Source of the DNA: Limonium bicolor
Taxonomy: Eukaryota; Streptophyta; Magnoliopsida; Caryophyllales; Plumbaginaceae
Assembly (NCBI GenBank): GCA_023374045.1
Contig: CM041777.1
Coordinates: forward strand, 479,795,594-479,859,593
DNA length: 64,000 nt
Direction of reading: 5' to 3'
The translations under genes and the position numbers were made by a program. Each line of letters opens with the position of its first letter. Within the stretch, counting starts at the first letter, position 1. Below, one piece after another: positions 11,699 to 22,278 of this stretch. The notes under the pieces were generated by a model. It saw only the letters and a program-made list of their open reading frames with translations, was not told where the DNA came from and did no database searches.

Positions 11699-14600
11699 TG
11701 AAATACCCCTAATATTTAAAATATAATAATGATCTAAGATGATTATTAAACATCTAAATATTATTGGGGAACAATCTAAAAGATCTCAACAAGGCAAAAC
11801 ACGCCTTAAGATCGGTAAAGCCAAAAATGTGCTTTAAGACACCATAAGATTGTATGACCTCAAATAGGATCCAAAGTGGATTCCTAAGTATTATAATGAA
11901 TTAAGGAACACAAAAAAACCGTTCTCAAGGAGAACTAAGCTCAGGAACACCCTGTGACACAAAAATGTGCGCTAAAACTCCTTAAAGCACGTTTTTGTGA
12001 GATTGCCTTTTAAATTGATTTTTAATGGGCTTAAAAAATATTATCCTTAAATATGATATATAATCATATTATATCATATTAGGAATTTAATTCCAGAAAT
12101 TTACGAATTTTTACAAATTTAATATTAAAATATTAATAAAACCCTAAAGTGGGGCCCGCATGAGTCAAATTGACCAAGTATGGTCAATGGTCAATTAATT
12201 GACCCATTTGGACCATGGAGGCCGGCTGCAATAAGAGAGGAGGCAGCATAAGTCTTGATTGACAATAATGTACCTAATAATGACTTTTGCAAAATAGTAA
12301 CTTACTTTTTTCAAATTATCACTTTCCATCTTCCTCCTTCCTTGTCCGATTCCCCTGCCCAGCCGAGTCTCCTTCCTTCAAGCTCTCAAGCTTGTTCTTG
12401 AGCATGGAAGGCAAACCTAGCTCCTAAGCTCCTAATGTAAGTGTTTTAATGTCATTTTTAGCCTTTTTCTTCATCTCTTCACTACCAACACCTAATTTCG
12501 TGGCTCATCAATTCCTATGGCTTATTCTCAGTGTTCTAAGGTTAGAACAAGAGCTAAACTCGGTTGAGACCAGTAGAGGGACCAAGGTTGTTCAAATCTA
12601 CATTTTAAGGTAAAAATGCTTAAGCTCACTCTCCATGCGGTTTTTTCTTCTGTTTTTTATGAGTTTATACACTCATAATCTTCATATTTACATATCATTC
12701 AGTTGGTTAGCCATTTGGAGCAAGGGTGACCAAGATCCAAGAGAAATACTCTCTTTTAAGGCATTTTTCCAAGGTAAAACCTAATAACAAGGTAGATTTC
12801 GAGATCTAACTATTTCCTATGTTAATATGGTGGATCTAACACCTTGTGGTGTGTTTGGTTCAGGTCGAAAATACCTAGAACTTCCCTTGCATTTTTAAGG
12901 TGATTTTTGCCTTAAATCTTACATTAATTATTCCTTATGGTTAAGCTCAAGCTTGGAGTGTAACCATATCTTGTTTTTGTGTATTAAACATGTCTAAATC
13001 AAGTGGTGATTTTCCTACAAGTGGCCGAGATACAAGGATAATCAAGGTATAAACACCTTAAACTTATGATTTTTGTAATTTTAAGCATATATATATATAT
13101 ATGGCCGAGAGTGAATATATATAGGTCATATTGACCTAAAAATGGAAAAAAAATGGCTAAGATAAATTAAGCTAGTCATTTAAGAGATTTAATTAACATA
13201 ATGGTCAAATTATGACATTATGTGGAAAAATAATTAAACCATGAGGCCGAATATATATGCTATATTTTGAGACATTTATTGTGTAATTTATTTTGCAAAT
13301 TCAAGGTTGTAATAAGGCCATGTCATTAGGCCATTTTAATTTAAGTTTATAAGCTTATTTAGTTTTATTTATGCTTATAATTAAAGTTGGGGCCAATTCG
13401 TAATTATTAAGGAATTAGGAAGCCGTGGGTAATTTAGAGCAATTTAGGGTTTTTAAATGAATTTAATAAAAATTATAACATTTTATAAAGTTTTGGGTCA
13501 AAATTGTAAAAATAGAAAAGTATAGGTTATTATTGGAAATTACCGAAAAATTGGTTCCCATTTGGTATTAGGAGTCAAAGTTGACTATATAGGAGACTTT
13601 GACCAAGTTTAGAAAATTTAAGAAATTAAAATACTACCTTATAATAAGATACTTATTAAATTGTAAAAGATTTATAAGTTTGGGGTGGTAATGTAATTAC
13701 CGAAATTAAGGGTGCTAAATGGAGTTTAGTAAAGTCCTTGGTTAGAAATTTGGAGTTCATATGAATTATATAAGTATAATATATGGTATTTTATGACATT
13801 GTTACAAATAGGTAACAAATGTATAAAACCGAGAATTAAAAGAAGTATAAGGTTAGGAATAATTTATAACCTTTTGGTATAGTTTGGTAATTTTTGGAAT
13901 GGTATATAAGGTTTTATAAAGATATATGTATAATATATAGTTTTAATGGGATTAGAAAACTATGTATTATAAATTGGAATTGAATTGTGAGTTTATAGAA
14001 GTTTAGTGGTTATAAGTGAAAGCCGAAAATACTAAGGGCTGTTTGGTATTTTAAAACAAAATATAACTATAGGTTATAATTGTTTTAATGATTTAAATGT
14101 CATAAGATATGTTATATAACTATAAGATGACATTATATTAATTAAGTGGTGGATTTTGTAAATATTTAAGAGCATAGGTGCTGTTCGAAATATTAACATT
14201 TTTAAATGGAATTTATAATATGGTTTTTAATGTTATAAGAGTTATAACAGTTATAATATAAGAGATATTCATTAAAAAGAATGAATATAGATTATAAGAC
14301 TTACCATAATAAATAGTTCCATAATACACACATATAAATAAATATATGTAATGGTGTAGAAAATGTGATGGTTCAATAATTATAAATTATCATAATTAAA
14401 ATGATAATAGATAAGGAGAAAAGAATTATAAACATTAGATATGGAAATTCAAAAGAGAGTGTACATGTGATATAAGAATTCATGTAATTAAAGTATAGTT
14501 TACAAACGAATTATACCACATTGGTTTTTTTTTTAAAAAAAAGAGACAAACCTTAGAAAAATAAATACTAAGGTAAGATGCATAATGCATGACAAAGGAT

Positions 14601-16311
14601 TACACATACAATAATGAAACAAACTGTATGATGTACAAACAAACATTAAGTTACATGCGATAACAAGTTTAACAACAACTATACTAATATACAAACAAGA
14701 CTACGCATGTAATATAACACCTTTTCCCAATCTCGAGTTAAACCTAAAACCCGACAACATTGATAGTTAATAATGGGGGGTTAACCGGGAGGTGTTAGTG
14801 ACGGTACGGGGTACCGTAGAATTGTGTTGTTATACGGTATGCTAATCAGTAACAATATGTATTGTTTAGATTGTTAGAGACTACACAAGGAGCATAAGAT
14901 CTTGCTTATTCATACTCCACCGTAATACATCGGGGTGAACGGTATGTTGTTATGTGTCTCTGATTGTCTCTGAGGGCTTCCTCAGTCCAGACTTCTGTGT
15001 GATCTGTGATAAGATTGTTTGTCTGAATGTTTAATTAAATATGCATGAACTGTATATTTATAGCTGCTCATTATTACTATTGTTGAGTTAACAGTACCGG
15101 TTCGTATATATGAACCAATATATATAAAACGAACTAGCGGCTATGGTGCTATCTTATATGAAATATAAGGATCGTCAGAAAACGTTGTAGCACTAGGATA
15201 ATAAGATATACATATTATCCGAGACTTTTATACGGAGCATTGGCCTTTCTATACGCCGCTCTCGTATCTAACACTGGATCCCGAGTTTACAGACTCCGGA
15301 TTGGACTAATGACCTTGGTCTGCTGTGTTAGTAAAATTTGGTAATGCGATGCGATGGAATAAATAATTAATTAAGGATGGAAAGTAAAGCCAAGGGGATG
15401 TGGCTCTTGGTGCGCGCTGTGATCACAAAAACGATACCAGGATGTCCGCGTACGGGTCCGCAAGTATCAAGAAAATTTCCCGTGAGCTAGAATGGCTCGT
15501 TGGTCGGAGACTCTACCGTTGGAGTGGCTACTGCCGTGGGTGACCCGCCATAATATATGGGTACTAGAGACATGTCGTTCTAATGAGACATCGTCACTAG
15601 GTATAACTGAACAAATAATACAGTTGAGAATTATACAATGGCGAAAGATATTGGTTTCTATACCATGGACGAGAATTAATACTTGTTTATCACTCTCGTT
15701 GTTTCGCTTGGTTGTTCATTGGTTATACTTGTGGTTATATTATGCGTGATGATGGTTGTGTTTATTGTATGGATGTTACTGTTAATTGTTTTTACAGTTT
15801 TAAATATTAAAACGGTATTGCATGTAATGAACCTCATGCTCTCGACCAAGTAATTGAGGGGTCTTTGGGGGCATGACGGGGCATGTGATGACATACTCAG
15901 CAGGGGCTGATTCCATACCACAAACCATCTTTATTTCAGGTGATTAGCTGGTGGGTCGCAGCGAGGTGACCATTGTGATAATACGGTTGATTTAGACTTG
16001 GTACGGTGTGATACTCAGGTTATTTTGGACTCGGGTTGTGTAACCGAGGTGTATTTGGTTTAGATGCTCACGGTCTGTAATAATTGTTGATGTTAGTTTT
16101 GTTTAAGTTGTTTAAGTTCTACTATCTATCTCTTGTGGTCACTGCGGGAATACGTTTCGCAAGTTGATTATCAGGTAAATCGTTATCACCCGTATGGGCG
16201 CGTGATAACAGTGACACCATTAGGGTGATAGTTTATTATTTACCGCTGCGAGATATTATTATGCACGACAGCTATAGAATTATTAAGAGCCGAATTAGTA
16301 GGGGTGTTACA
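11699..16311 (+). mobile_element. Element A 5' LTR
   Basis: 4613 bp, TGAAATACCCC to GGGGTGTTACA. Very AT-rich between about 13100 and 14760. It aligns along its length with 52062-56730; differences are mostly short indels plus scattered substitutions. An 85-codon ORF at 15492-15749 recurs in the other LTR but is not recognisable. No GC-rich hairpin array of the B/C/D kind was found here. Confidence 0.95.
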
Positions 16312-16315
16312 AAAG

Positions 16316-16327
16316 TGGTATCAGAGC
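16316..16327 (+). other. Element A primer binding site, tRNA-iMet type
   Basis: TGGTATCAGAGC lies 4 nt after the 5' LTR. It is the complement of the 3' end of plant initiator tRNA-Met, which primes minus-strand DNA synthesis. Its 3' part is also the left arm of a hairpin at 16320-16343. Confidence 0.95.
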
Positions 16328-16343
16328 GGAGTACCGCTCTGAT
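16320..16343 (+). repeat. Hairpin overlapping the PBS of element A
   Basis: ATCAGAGCGG, loop AGTA, then CCGCTCTGAT: a perfect 10-bp stem. The first eight bases belong to the PBS. The 3' arm copies the 3' strand of the tRNA-iMet acceptor stem. Counterparts are at 58787-58810 (C) and 32622-32645 (D, minus strand). Confidence 0.9.
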
Positions 16344-16488
16344 TACAAGAGATAGTAGTTTAAGTACCGTGAGCCTAGGTTATTTACACACCAGTACCAA
16401 GAGATAGTTGTGAATGATTTGAGTTAAGTTATGGTAGAGAAAGTACAGTATTTATACCAAGAGCTGACTTTGGTTCTGAATTCTTCAG
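16328..16488 (+). other. Element A leader between PBS and gag
   Basis: 161 nt without an ORF of note; contains the 3' arm of the PBS hairpin. It ends TTCTTCAG directly before the gag ATG, so a leader intron ending there cannot be excluded. Confidence 0.6.
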
Positions 16489-18046
16489 ATGTCTTCCGGA
16501 AGACGATCAGCTGGTAGAGGCAGAGGAGGTGGTGGAAGAGGCGGCGGGCCTGGAGGAGGACCTCCGGAGGCCCCACCCGTGGGCGTGGCTGAGACGGTAG
16601 CTGCCGTTTTCGCTCAGCTGGCCCAGTTGGGAGGTATCCATATAGGAGCACCACCTGCACCACCGGTAGTCCCACCCGTACCCGCACCTAGAGAGCCCAA
16701 TTGGCTGAAGAGCGTAGCTGACACGCGAGTACCTACCTACGATGGAGTTGCTGATCCCACTGTTCTGGAGAGATACATCGTCAAGTACGAGAAGGCCTTC
16801 GATGCCATTCATGTGCCTGCTGGGCACCGAGTTGATATAGCAGCCTTTCACCTGAAGGACGCTGCCAGCACGTGGTGGAGGTCCGTGAAGGCACATTATC
16901 TTGCTGTAGAGGGTTTTGGGTGGACTGAATTTGTGGAGTTGTTGAGAGAGAAGTACTATCCTGCTCATCTGAAGCAGAGGAATAGGGAGGAGTTTGAGTC
17001 CTTGAGACAGGGTAGTATGACAGTAGATCAGTACTACTCCTTGTTTATTGGGCTCTTGGACTTCGTCCCAGGAGTTGTTTATTCTGATGCGGTGAAAGTA
17101 GAGAAGTTTAGAGGCGGGTTGAGATATGCTATTAAGGCCGCCATGGGTGCTACCTTGTACCCTACGGTTCAGGTAAAACTAATTGACAGTTTGTACCTTA
17201 TAACTCAGTTTGATTTGTTACAAGTTCGGGGAACTTATTGATGTATTACAGGAGTGTTACGATGCCGCTTCTCGGACTGAGATGATGGTGAACAGCCGGG
17301 AGGACGGCCAGGGGCATAAGCGTAAGGCCCCAGAGAAAGAGGCAGAGACTGAGGCTGGAGGCGGAGGCAGTAAGGGTTGGAAGTAAGAACCACCTTGAGT
17401 TATTTAATCCATTTAAATTACTTACTTACTGCCTGCTTTTATACCTGCTAATCCTGACACTTTGACGATCACAGGAAGAAGAAGTTCTCCTGGAGGGAGA
17501 AGAAGAAGGAGCAGGCCAGCCAAAAGGGTAAAGACAAGGTCCCATTGCTGACCGGGCCTACCTACGATGTGCAGCCTCTTAGATCTGTACCCCTTAAGGG
17601 TAAGCGATCTAACCTTGTGAATAAATTGTGTACTACACTACCCATTACCATCCTTGTATTAATCTGAGTGTGATACGATAATAGGTTCTGCACCCCAGCG
17701 CCACTTTCACTGCAAGCGCTGTGGTAAAGACCACCCGGGTGTCGACTGCACCGGGCAAGCGGTGGACTGCCACCATTGTGGAAAGAAGGGCCACAGGTCG
17801 TTCGAGTGCTTTGCTAATCCTGATAGCCGAGCGTACCGCCCGCAGAAGGGGACTCAGAGCGCACCTACTGGAGGAGGTGGAGCTCGAGGTGGCCAGAGGG
17901 GGCCGGCGCCCCAGGCCCAGAGAGGGCAGCAGCAGCAGCAGCCGCAGCAGCAGAACCAGGGCCAGAGGAACCCGCCGGGCAACCGTATGCTGAATGCAGC
18001 GGGAGCTTCAGGCGCTGGCACTAGCACCCAGCGCGGTGAAGGTTAG
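16489..18046 (+). CDS. gag: Element A Gag, split by three introns, two zinc knuckles
   Basis: Gag forms the virus-like particle. Proposed exons are 16489-17172, 17252-17382, 17475-17599 and 17685-18041. Exon 1 (228 codons) opens with a G/R-rich tail and holds the retrotransposon gag domain (PNWL, YIVKYEKAFDAI, LKDAASTWWRSV, EFVELLREKYYP, DQYYSLF). Exons 2-3 are K/E-rich. Exon 4 holds two zinc knuckles, CKRCGKDHPGVDC and CHHCGKKGHRSFEC, then a Q/G-rich tail. Without splicing the frame stops soon after 17172. With splicing, the phases at all three junctions (0, 2, 1) keep one frame from ATG to the knuckles. If exon 4 is not spliced onward it ends at TAG 18044-18046. Splicing is inferred from sequence and from the matching gaps in element D. 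Confidence 0.85.
17173..17251 (+). other. Element A gag intron 1
   Basis: 79 nt, GTAAAAC to ATTACAG, phase 0. In element D an intron lies at the same place: both flanks match (CAG before GTAAA, GAGTGTTA after the acceptor). Confidence 0.75.
17383..17474 (+). other. Element A gag intron 2
   Basis: 92 nt, GTAAGAACC to GATCACAG, phase 2. Element D has no intron here; its coding sequence runs straight through the homologous K-rich stretch. Confidence 0.75.
17600..17684 (+). other. Element A gag intron 3
   Basis: 85 nt, GTAAGCG to GATAATAG, phase 1. D has an intron at the same position (PLRSHPPKG in D and PLRSVPLKG in A precede it, GGTTCT spans both junctions). Confidence 0.8.
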
Positions 18047-18171
18047 CATTTGAAACCTTAACCATTGTATGAAAGCATGACTACTTGTTACACGCTTTAC
18101 CTTAGCATGAATGTGTGTTTAAGTTACCGCTTTAGATGGACAACTTACCTAGGAAACCTTTGACCTCTTAG
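18042..18171 (+). other. Element A intron 4, gag to AlkB version
   Basis: 130 nt, donor GAAG|GTTAGC, acceptor CCTCTTAG|GAGAC with a pyrimidine-rich approach. It joins exon 4 to the AlkB frame in phase 1 and removes the gag TAG. The same donor can instead join the acceptor at 19028-19029 (TAACTTCAG|GC), also in phase 1, which leads in frame into protease and skips the AlkB exon. Confidence 0.7.
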
Positions 18172-18909
18172 GAGACTTCGATATCTGCTATCCCACACTT
18201 ACAAGACAGAGATCACCTAGACCCATGGAAGAAAGACAAGAGTACCCTAGTGAGTTGTGTCATGTGGTCAGACCGGGCATGATACTTCTCAGAGAGTTCC
18301 TAACCCTAGATGAGCAAATCACCATAGTGAATGAGTGTAGAGCTTTGGGTAAGGGCATAGGAGGTTTTTATACCCCTGTATTTACTAGTGGTTCTAGAAT
18401 GAAACTGCACATGATGTGCTTAGGAAAAGATTGGGATCCACAAGCTAGGGTTTATCGAGAGGTGAGGATGGTAGATGACATATCTATACCTAGGATACCT
18501 GAGAGTTTCCTTACCTCGGTGAGAAACGCAATGGATATTGCTCAAGACTGTGAGACTTATCCATTACCCGACATGACACCTGACGTTTGCATCATCAACT
18601 ACTATGAACAGGGAGGAAAGCTTGGGATGCACCAGGACCGTGATGAGACGACCGAGTCCATCACCAGAGGAGTACCAGTTGTATCTTTTTCCATCGGCGA
18701 TGATGCTGAGTTTATTTATGGAGACCAGAAGAGGATGGATCTAGCAAGCAATCATCCTCAAGTCTGGGGATGTGTTGGTATTTGGTGGAGAGTCGAGGCT
18801 TGTATATCATGGTATTAAGAGCATTAAGCTCAATACCGCACCACCAGCTCTAGTGAATGATACCCACATCCGACCTGGCCGTTTAAATTTGACTTTTAGA
18901 CAGTATTGA
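18172..18909 (+). CDS. AlkB/ALKBH1-like 2OG-Fe(II) dioxygenase exon in element A
   Basis: AlkB enzymes remove N-alkyl groups from nucleic-acid bases using Fe(II) and 2-oxoglutarate. From ATG 18225 the frame covers RPGMILLREFL, the nucleotide-lid region (GGFYTP, HMMCLGKDWDP), then the metal site HQD at residues ~136-138. After a single-base frame break near 18745-18755 it continues in the next frame with SGDVLVFGG, the distal His in YHG (~195) and RLNLTFR (~219-225), the family's RxNxTxR 2OG/substrate motif, ending at TGA 18907. Total ~227 residues, the length of bacterial AlkB and the core of plant ALKBH1 proteins. The frame is also open from 18174, so it can fuse to Gag by splicing. No intron is visible inside, suggesting capture from spliced mRNA. 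All catalytic residues are present; only the frame break argues against activity. Confidence 0.9.
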
Positions 18910-19029
18910 TGTAATAGCAGTAGCTATGTGTGTAACCTTGTAAAATACAGTTGGATGAATGAAATAAGAGTTTCCTACTTTCAAGTGTTTGTGTTCAGTT
19001 TTGTTGATACCGATAATTCATAACTTCAG
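18910..19029 (+). other. Spacer between AlkB stop and protease acceptor
   Basis: 120 nt with stops in all frames, ending in TTCATAACTTCAG, the proposed 3' splice site for pol. The protease frame opens directly after it. Confidence 0.6.
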
Positions 19030-19775
19030 GCTATAGAAATGGAAAGGAGGGTACCATCTGCATCTTAGACATGGCGCAAGCCAAGGAGTCTGGTAATGTC
19101 ATCACAAGTATGACAATTACAAACAACAGTAAATTAGTGATTTATTGGGACTCGATGCTAATACGAGAGATAATCTCAGGTACCTTTCCTATTGATGGTA
19201 TTAGTGCTTCCGTATTGTTCGACTCAGGGGCTTCGCATTCTTTTATTTCCTCGGCATTTGCTAAGAAGCTGGGGGCCACTCCCGAACAGCTTTCAGACTT
19301 TTCAGTCACCCTTCCTTCGAAGGAGAAAGTAGGTTGCACCAGACAGTATACTGGGTTAGAGATCAGCATTGTGACGGAGACCTTCCCCATTGATCTGATT
19401 GAGTTCAAGAACTTGGGTTTTGACATCATAGTAGGCATGGATTGGCTACAGAAGCATAGGGGCCGCCTTCATTGTGCAGAGCATCGACTACTACTGAAGG
19501 GGCCGAGCGGCAAGACAGTGTCATACCGCAGTGTGAGGAGAGAGCCGACTGTCAAGATCGTGTCAGCACTATCCCTGATGAAGGATGTTAGGAAGGGCCG
19601 ACAAGCCTTCCTCTGTTATGTACAGGACACGAGACAGAGCGACGTGACGGACGTAGACATTCCAGTCGTGGTAGATTTTCCTGACTTATTTCCTGATGAG
19701 CTGCCAGGCATGCCGCCTGTGCGCGAGGTTGAGTTCGCCGTCGACTTGTTGCCAGGCACGGGTCCCCATTGCTAA
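19030..19775 (+). CDS. pol: Element A aspartic protease and start of RT linker
   Basis: The protease cleaves the Gag-Pol polyprotein. The frame is open from 19030 (first ATG 19071). The active-site triad reads [10 protein letters not shown], with Asp at residue ~51 counted from ATG 19071. It is followed by VTLPSKEKV, the hydrophobic [11 protein letters not shown] flap region and the C-terminal linker [18 protein letters not shown] typical of chromoviruses. The frame ends at a stop at 19773-19775 because of an extra C in the run before CCATTGCT; element D lacks that C. RT continues in the next frame. Confidence 0.9.
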
Positions 19776-20875
19776 GGCACCCTACCGTATGGCACCGACT
19801 GAGATGAGGGAGCTGAAGCTACAGCTGGAGGACCTCCTCGACAAGGGATTCATTCGACCTAGTGTTTCTCCTTGGGGTGCTCCAGTGCTGTTCGTCAAGA
19901 AAAAGGACGGCAGTATGCGACTCTACATCGACTACCGCGAGCTTAATGCGGTTACAGTCAAGAACAGGTACCCATTACCACGGATAGATGATTTGTTTGA
20001 TCAGCTGAGAGGAGCCAGTGTGTTCTCGAAGATAGACCTCAGATCTGGCTACCATCAGATTAGGATTGCAGAGGGTGACATTGAGAAGACAGCTTTCAGG
20101 ACACGGTATGGACACTACGAGTTCACCGTTATGCCATTCGGACTGACGAATGCGCCAGCCATATTCATGGACTTGATGAACCGACTTTTTAGAGAGCATC
20201 TTGATAGTTCAGTTGTGGTCTTCATCGACGATATTCTGATCTATTCAAAAACCAAGGAAGATCATGAGTTCCATTTGCGACAGGTGTTGAATATTATGAG
20301 AGTGAATCAGCTGTATGCCAAACTCTCTAAATGTGAGTTTTGGTTGGACAGCGTGTCATTTCTAGGACACATTATATCAGCTAGCGGCATATCTGTAGAT
20401 CCTGCTAAGATTGAGGCAGTGAAGAGTTGGCCAAGGCCGAAGACAGTCACAGACGTCCGTAGCTTTCTGGGTTTGGCAGGGTATTATCGAAGATTTGTGA
20501 AGGACTTCTCCAAGGAAGCCAAACCAATGACTAATCTAATGAAGAAGGAATCCCAGTTCTTATGGTCTGCAGAGTGTGAGCAGTCCTTTCAGACGCTGAA
20601 GGATCTCCTGACATCAGCGCCCGTTCTTACTATCCCTGAGGGCACTGATGGGTTCGAGGTATATTGTGATGCCTCTGGAACCGGTCTAGGCTGTGTGCTT
20701 ATGCAGCACGGGAAGGTAGTTGCTTACGCATCCCGACAGCTGAAGAAGCATGAGGTGAATTACCCCACACATGACCTTGAGTTAGGCGCAGTAGTCTTCG
20801 CTTTGAAGATCTGGCGACATTATTTGTATGGTGTGACAGTCACTATCTACTCTGATCACAAGAGTTTACAGCATC
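19770..20875 (+). CDS. pol: Element A reverse transcriptase and RNase H, cut by solo LTR B
   Basis: RT copies the genomic RNA and RNase H removes the template. The frame (open from 19696, homologous from about 19770) shows [41 protein letters not shown] and the catalytic FIDDILIYS at residues 176-184, then the connection [13 protein letters not shown]. RNase H follows with [25 protein letters not shown] and IYSDHKSLQ, i.e. three of the four acidic residues. Coding ends at the GCATC target site at 20871-20875. The remaining codons to 20907 are solo LTR sequence. The domain resumes at 50013. Confidence 0.95.
20871..20875. repeat. TSD of solo LTR B, left
   Basis: GCATC, duplicated at 50008-50012; part of A's RNase H coding sequence. 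Confidence 0.9.
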
Positions 20876-22273
20876 TGAAATACCCTGAACTTAAATATGG
20901 TGATTAAATTATTCTAATATGGTATTTATGGGCCTAATAGCGCCTAAGTAATTTTGGTAAGAAAAATAAATCCAAAAGAAATGAGTAAACGCTTTAAAAA
21001 CGAAAAACGTTACAATAAGCGTTATATAACCATAGGAGGTACGAGACCTCGGTTAGAGTATTATAAGGATTCCTAAGGCTTATTAATGCCTAATTAGTAT
21101 ATGGGAATGATTCCCGAAGAAAACGAATCCTAGAAACGGATTAAAAACACAAACGAATCCTAAAACGCGCTTTTCGAGGAAACCGAGAAAACGCGATTTC
21201 CAAACGGGTTAAATAGACCCGTAATAATTATAAGTAATTAAATAGTCATTAATAAATATAAATGAAGGTCTAGAACCAATAAAATTAATTAAACGAGAAA
21301 ATTCCGGAAAACGGGTACCGGTGAGTGAATAATGCAAAAACGGGTAACAGTGGGGTGTAAACTGTAATAAGCACAAACTTATGTGTCCAATAATGTAAAA
21401 AGAAATTCAAAACCCACATGGGGGCTGGTGTGTCCGATTTCACATCCCCTCACACTCTCTCATTACTTCCTTTTTACTCACAAAACAAATACAATAACAA
21501 TACATAAAGTAAACACTCACCTTTATTCTCTCTCTCCTATCTCTCATTTCCTCTTCTCACGTAGCAGCCTCTCCCTCTCTGAATTTTCCCTCCTTCCTGC
21601 GACAGCCATGGAAGCTTGAGAAACCAACACAAATACCACCTTCTCTCCTTGTGTTAACCCATTAAACTTGCTCCGAAAATTATAAAAATGATACCGTTGT
21701 CTTCCTCTCCTCAAGAGCAATATTTTCCTCTTTTCAAAATCCAAAAGAGCACTTTCGATTTCATGGGTATACCCCATTTGGAGCTTCGAGACTACCATTA
21801 GAAGGGCCTCCTTCTCCTTGTTCTTGTAAGGTAAAAACATTCCGAAAACGCCATCTTTTTCTAGCCTTAAAGGCAAAACGAAATCTGAGAAAAACTTTTA
21901 TTTACTCCTTGTGTTCCAGCCGATTTTGGGCTCATTGGTGGAGTTGGAATTTTGTACGTGAACCACTCCAAGCTTTGTTTGCACTCTTGAGAGGTAAAGG
22001 AAATTCTAGACCTAAAAACCTTATATTCAACCGTGAATAATGTTAAGTTAGTTTTGGTATTGAAATTGTGGGATGATATTAGACTTGTGGAGTAACCGGT
22101 GGAGAAAGAAAGGAAGACAAAAGAAAGAAGGAAAGGAAAGAAAACAAAACAGAAGCAAAACAAGGTAAAAACTACCTCTGTTCAGCCGTGAGCAAGTGTG
22201 TATGTATATGTATATTGTTTAACAAATGAAGAAAACCACTGTAACCGTATAAACAGATGAGCAAAATGGTAGT

Positions 22274-22278
22274 GTGAA
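22274..22278. repeat. TSD of element D, left
   Basis: GTGAA before TGTAACACCCC; second copy 36506-36510. Confidence 0.9.

Noticed and set aside
15492..15749. 85-codon ORF, repeated at 55911-56168
   Set aside because: Preserved only because both LTRs of A are nearly identical; no recognisable domain.
18225..18909. AlkB exon as an insertion from a plant RNA virus
   Set aside because: The C-terminal RPGRLNLTFRQY stretch and overall length fit plant ALKBH1-like proteins better. No other viral gene is present. A tree would be needed to be sure.
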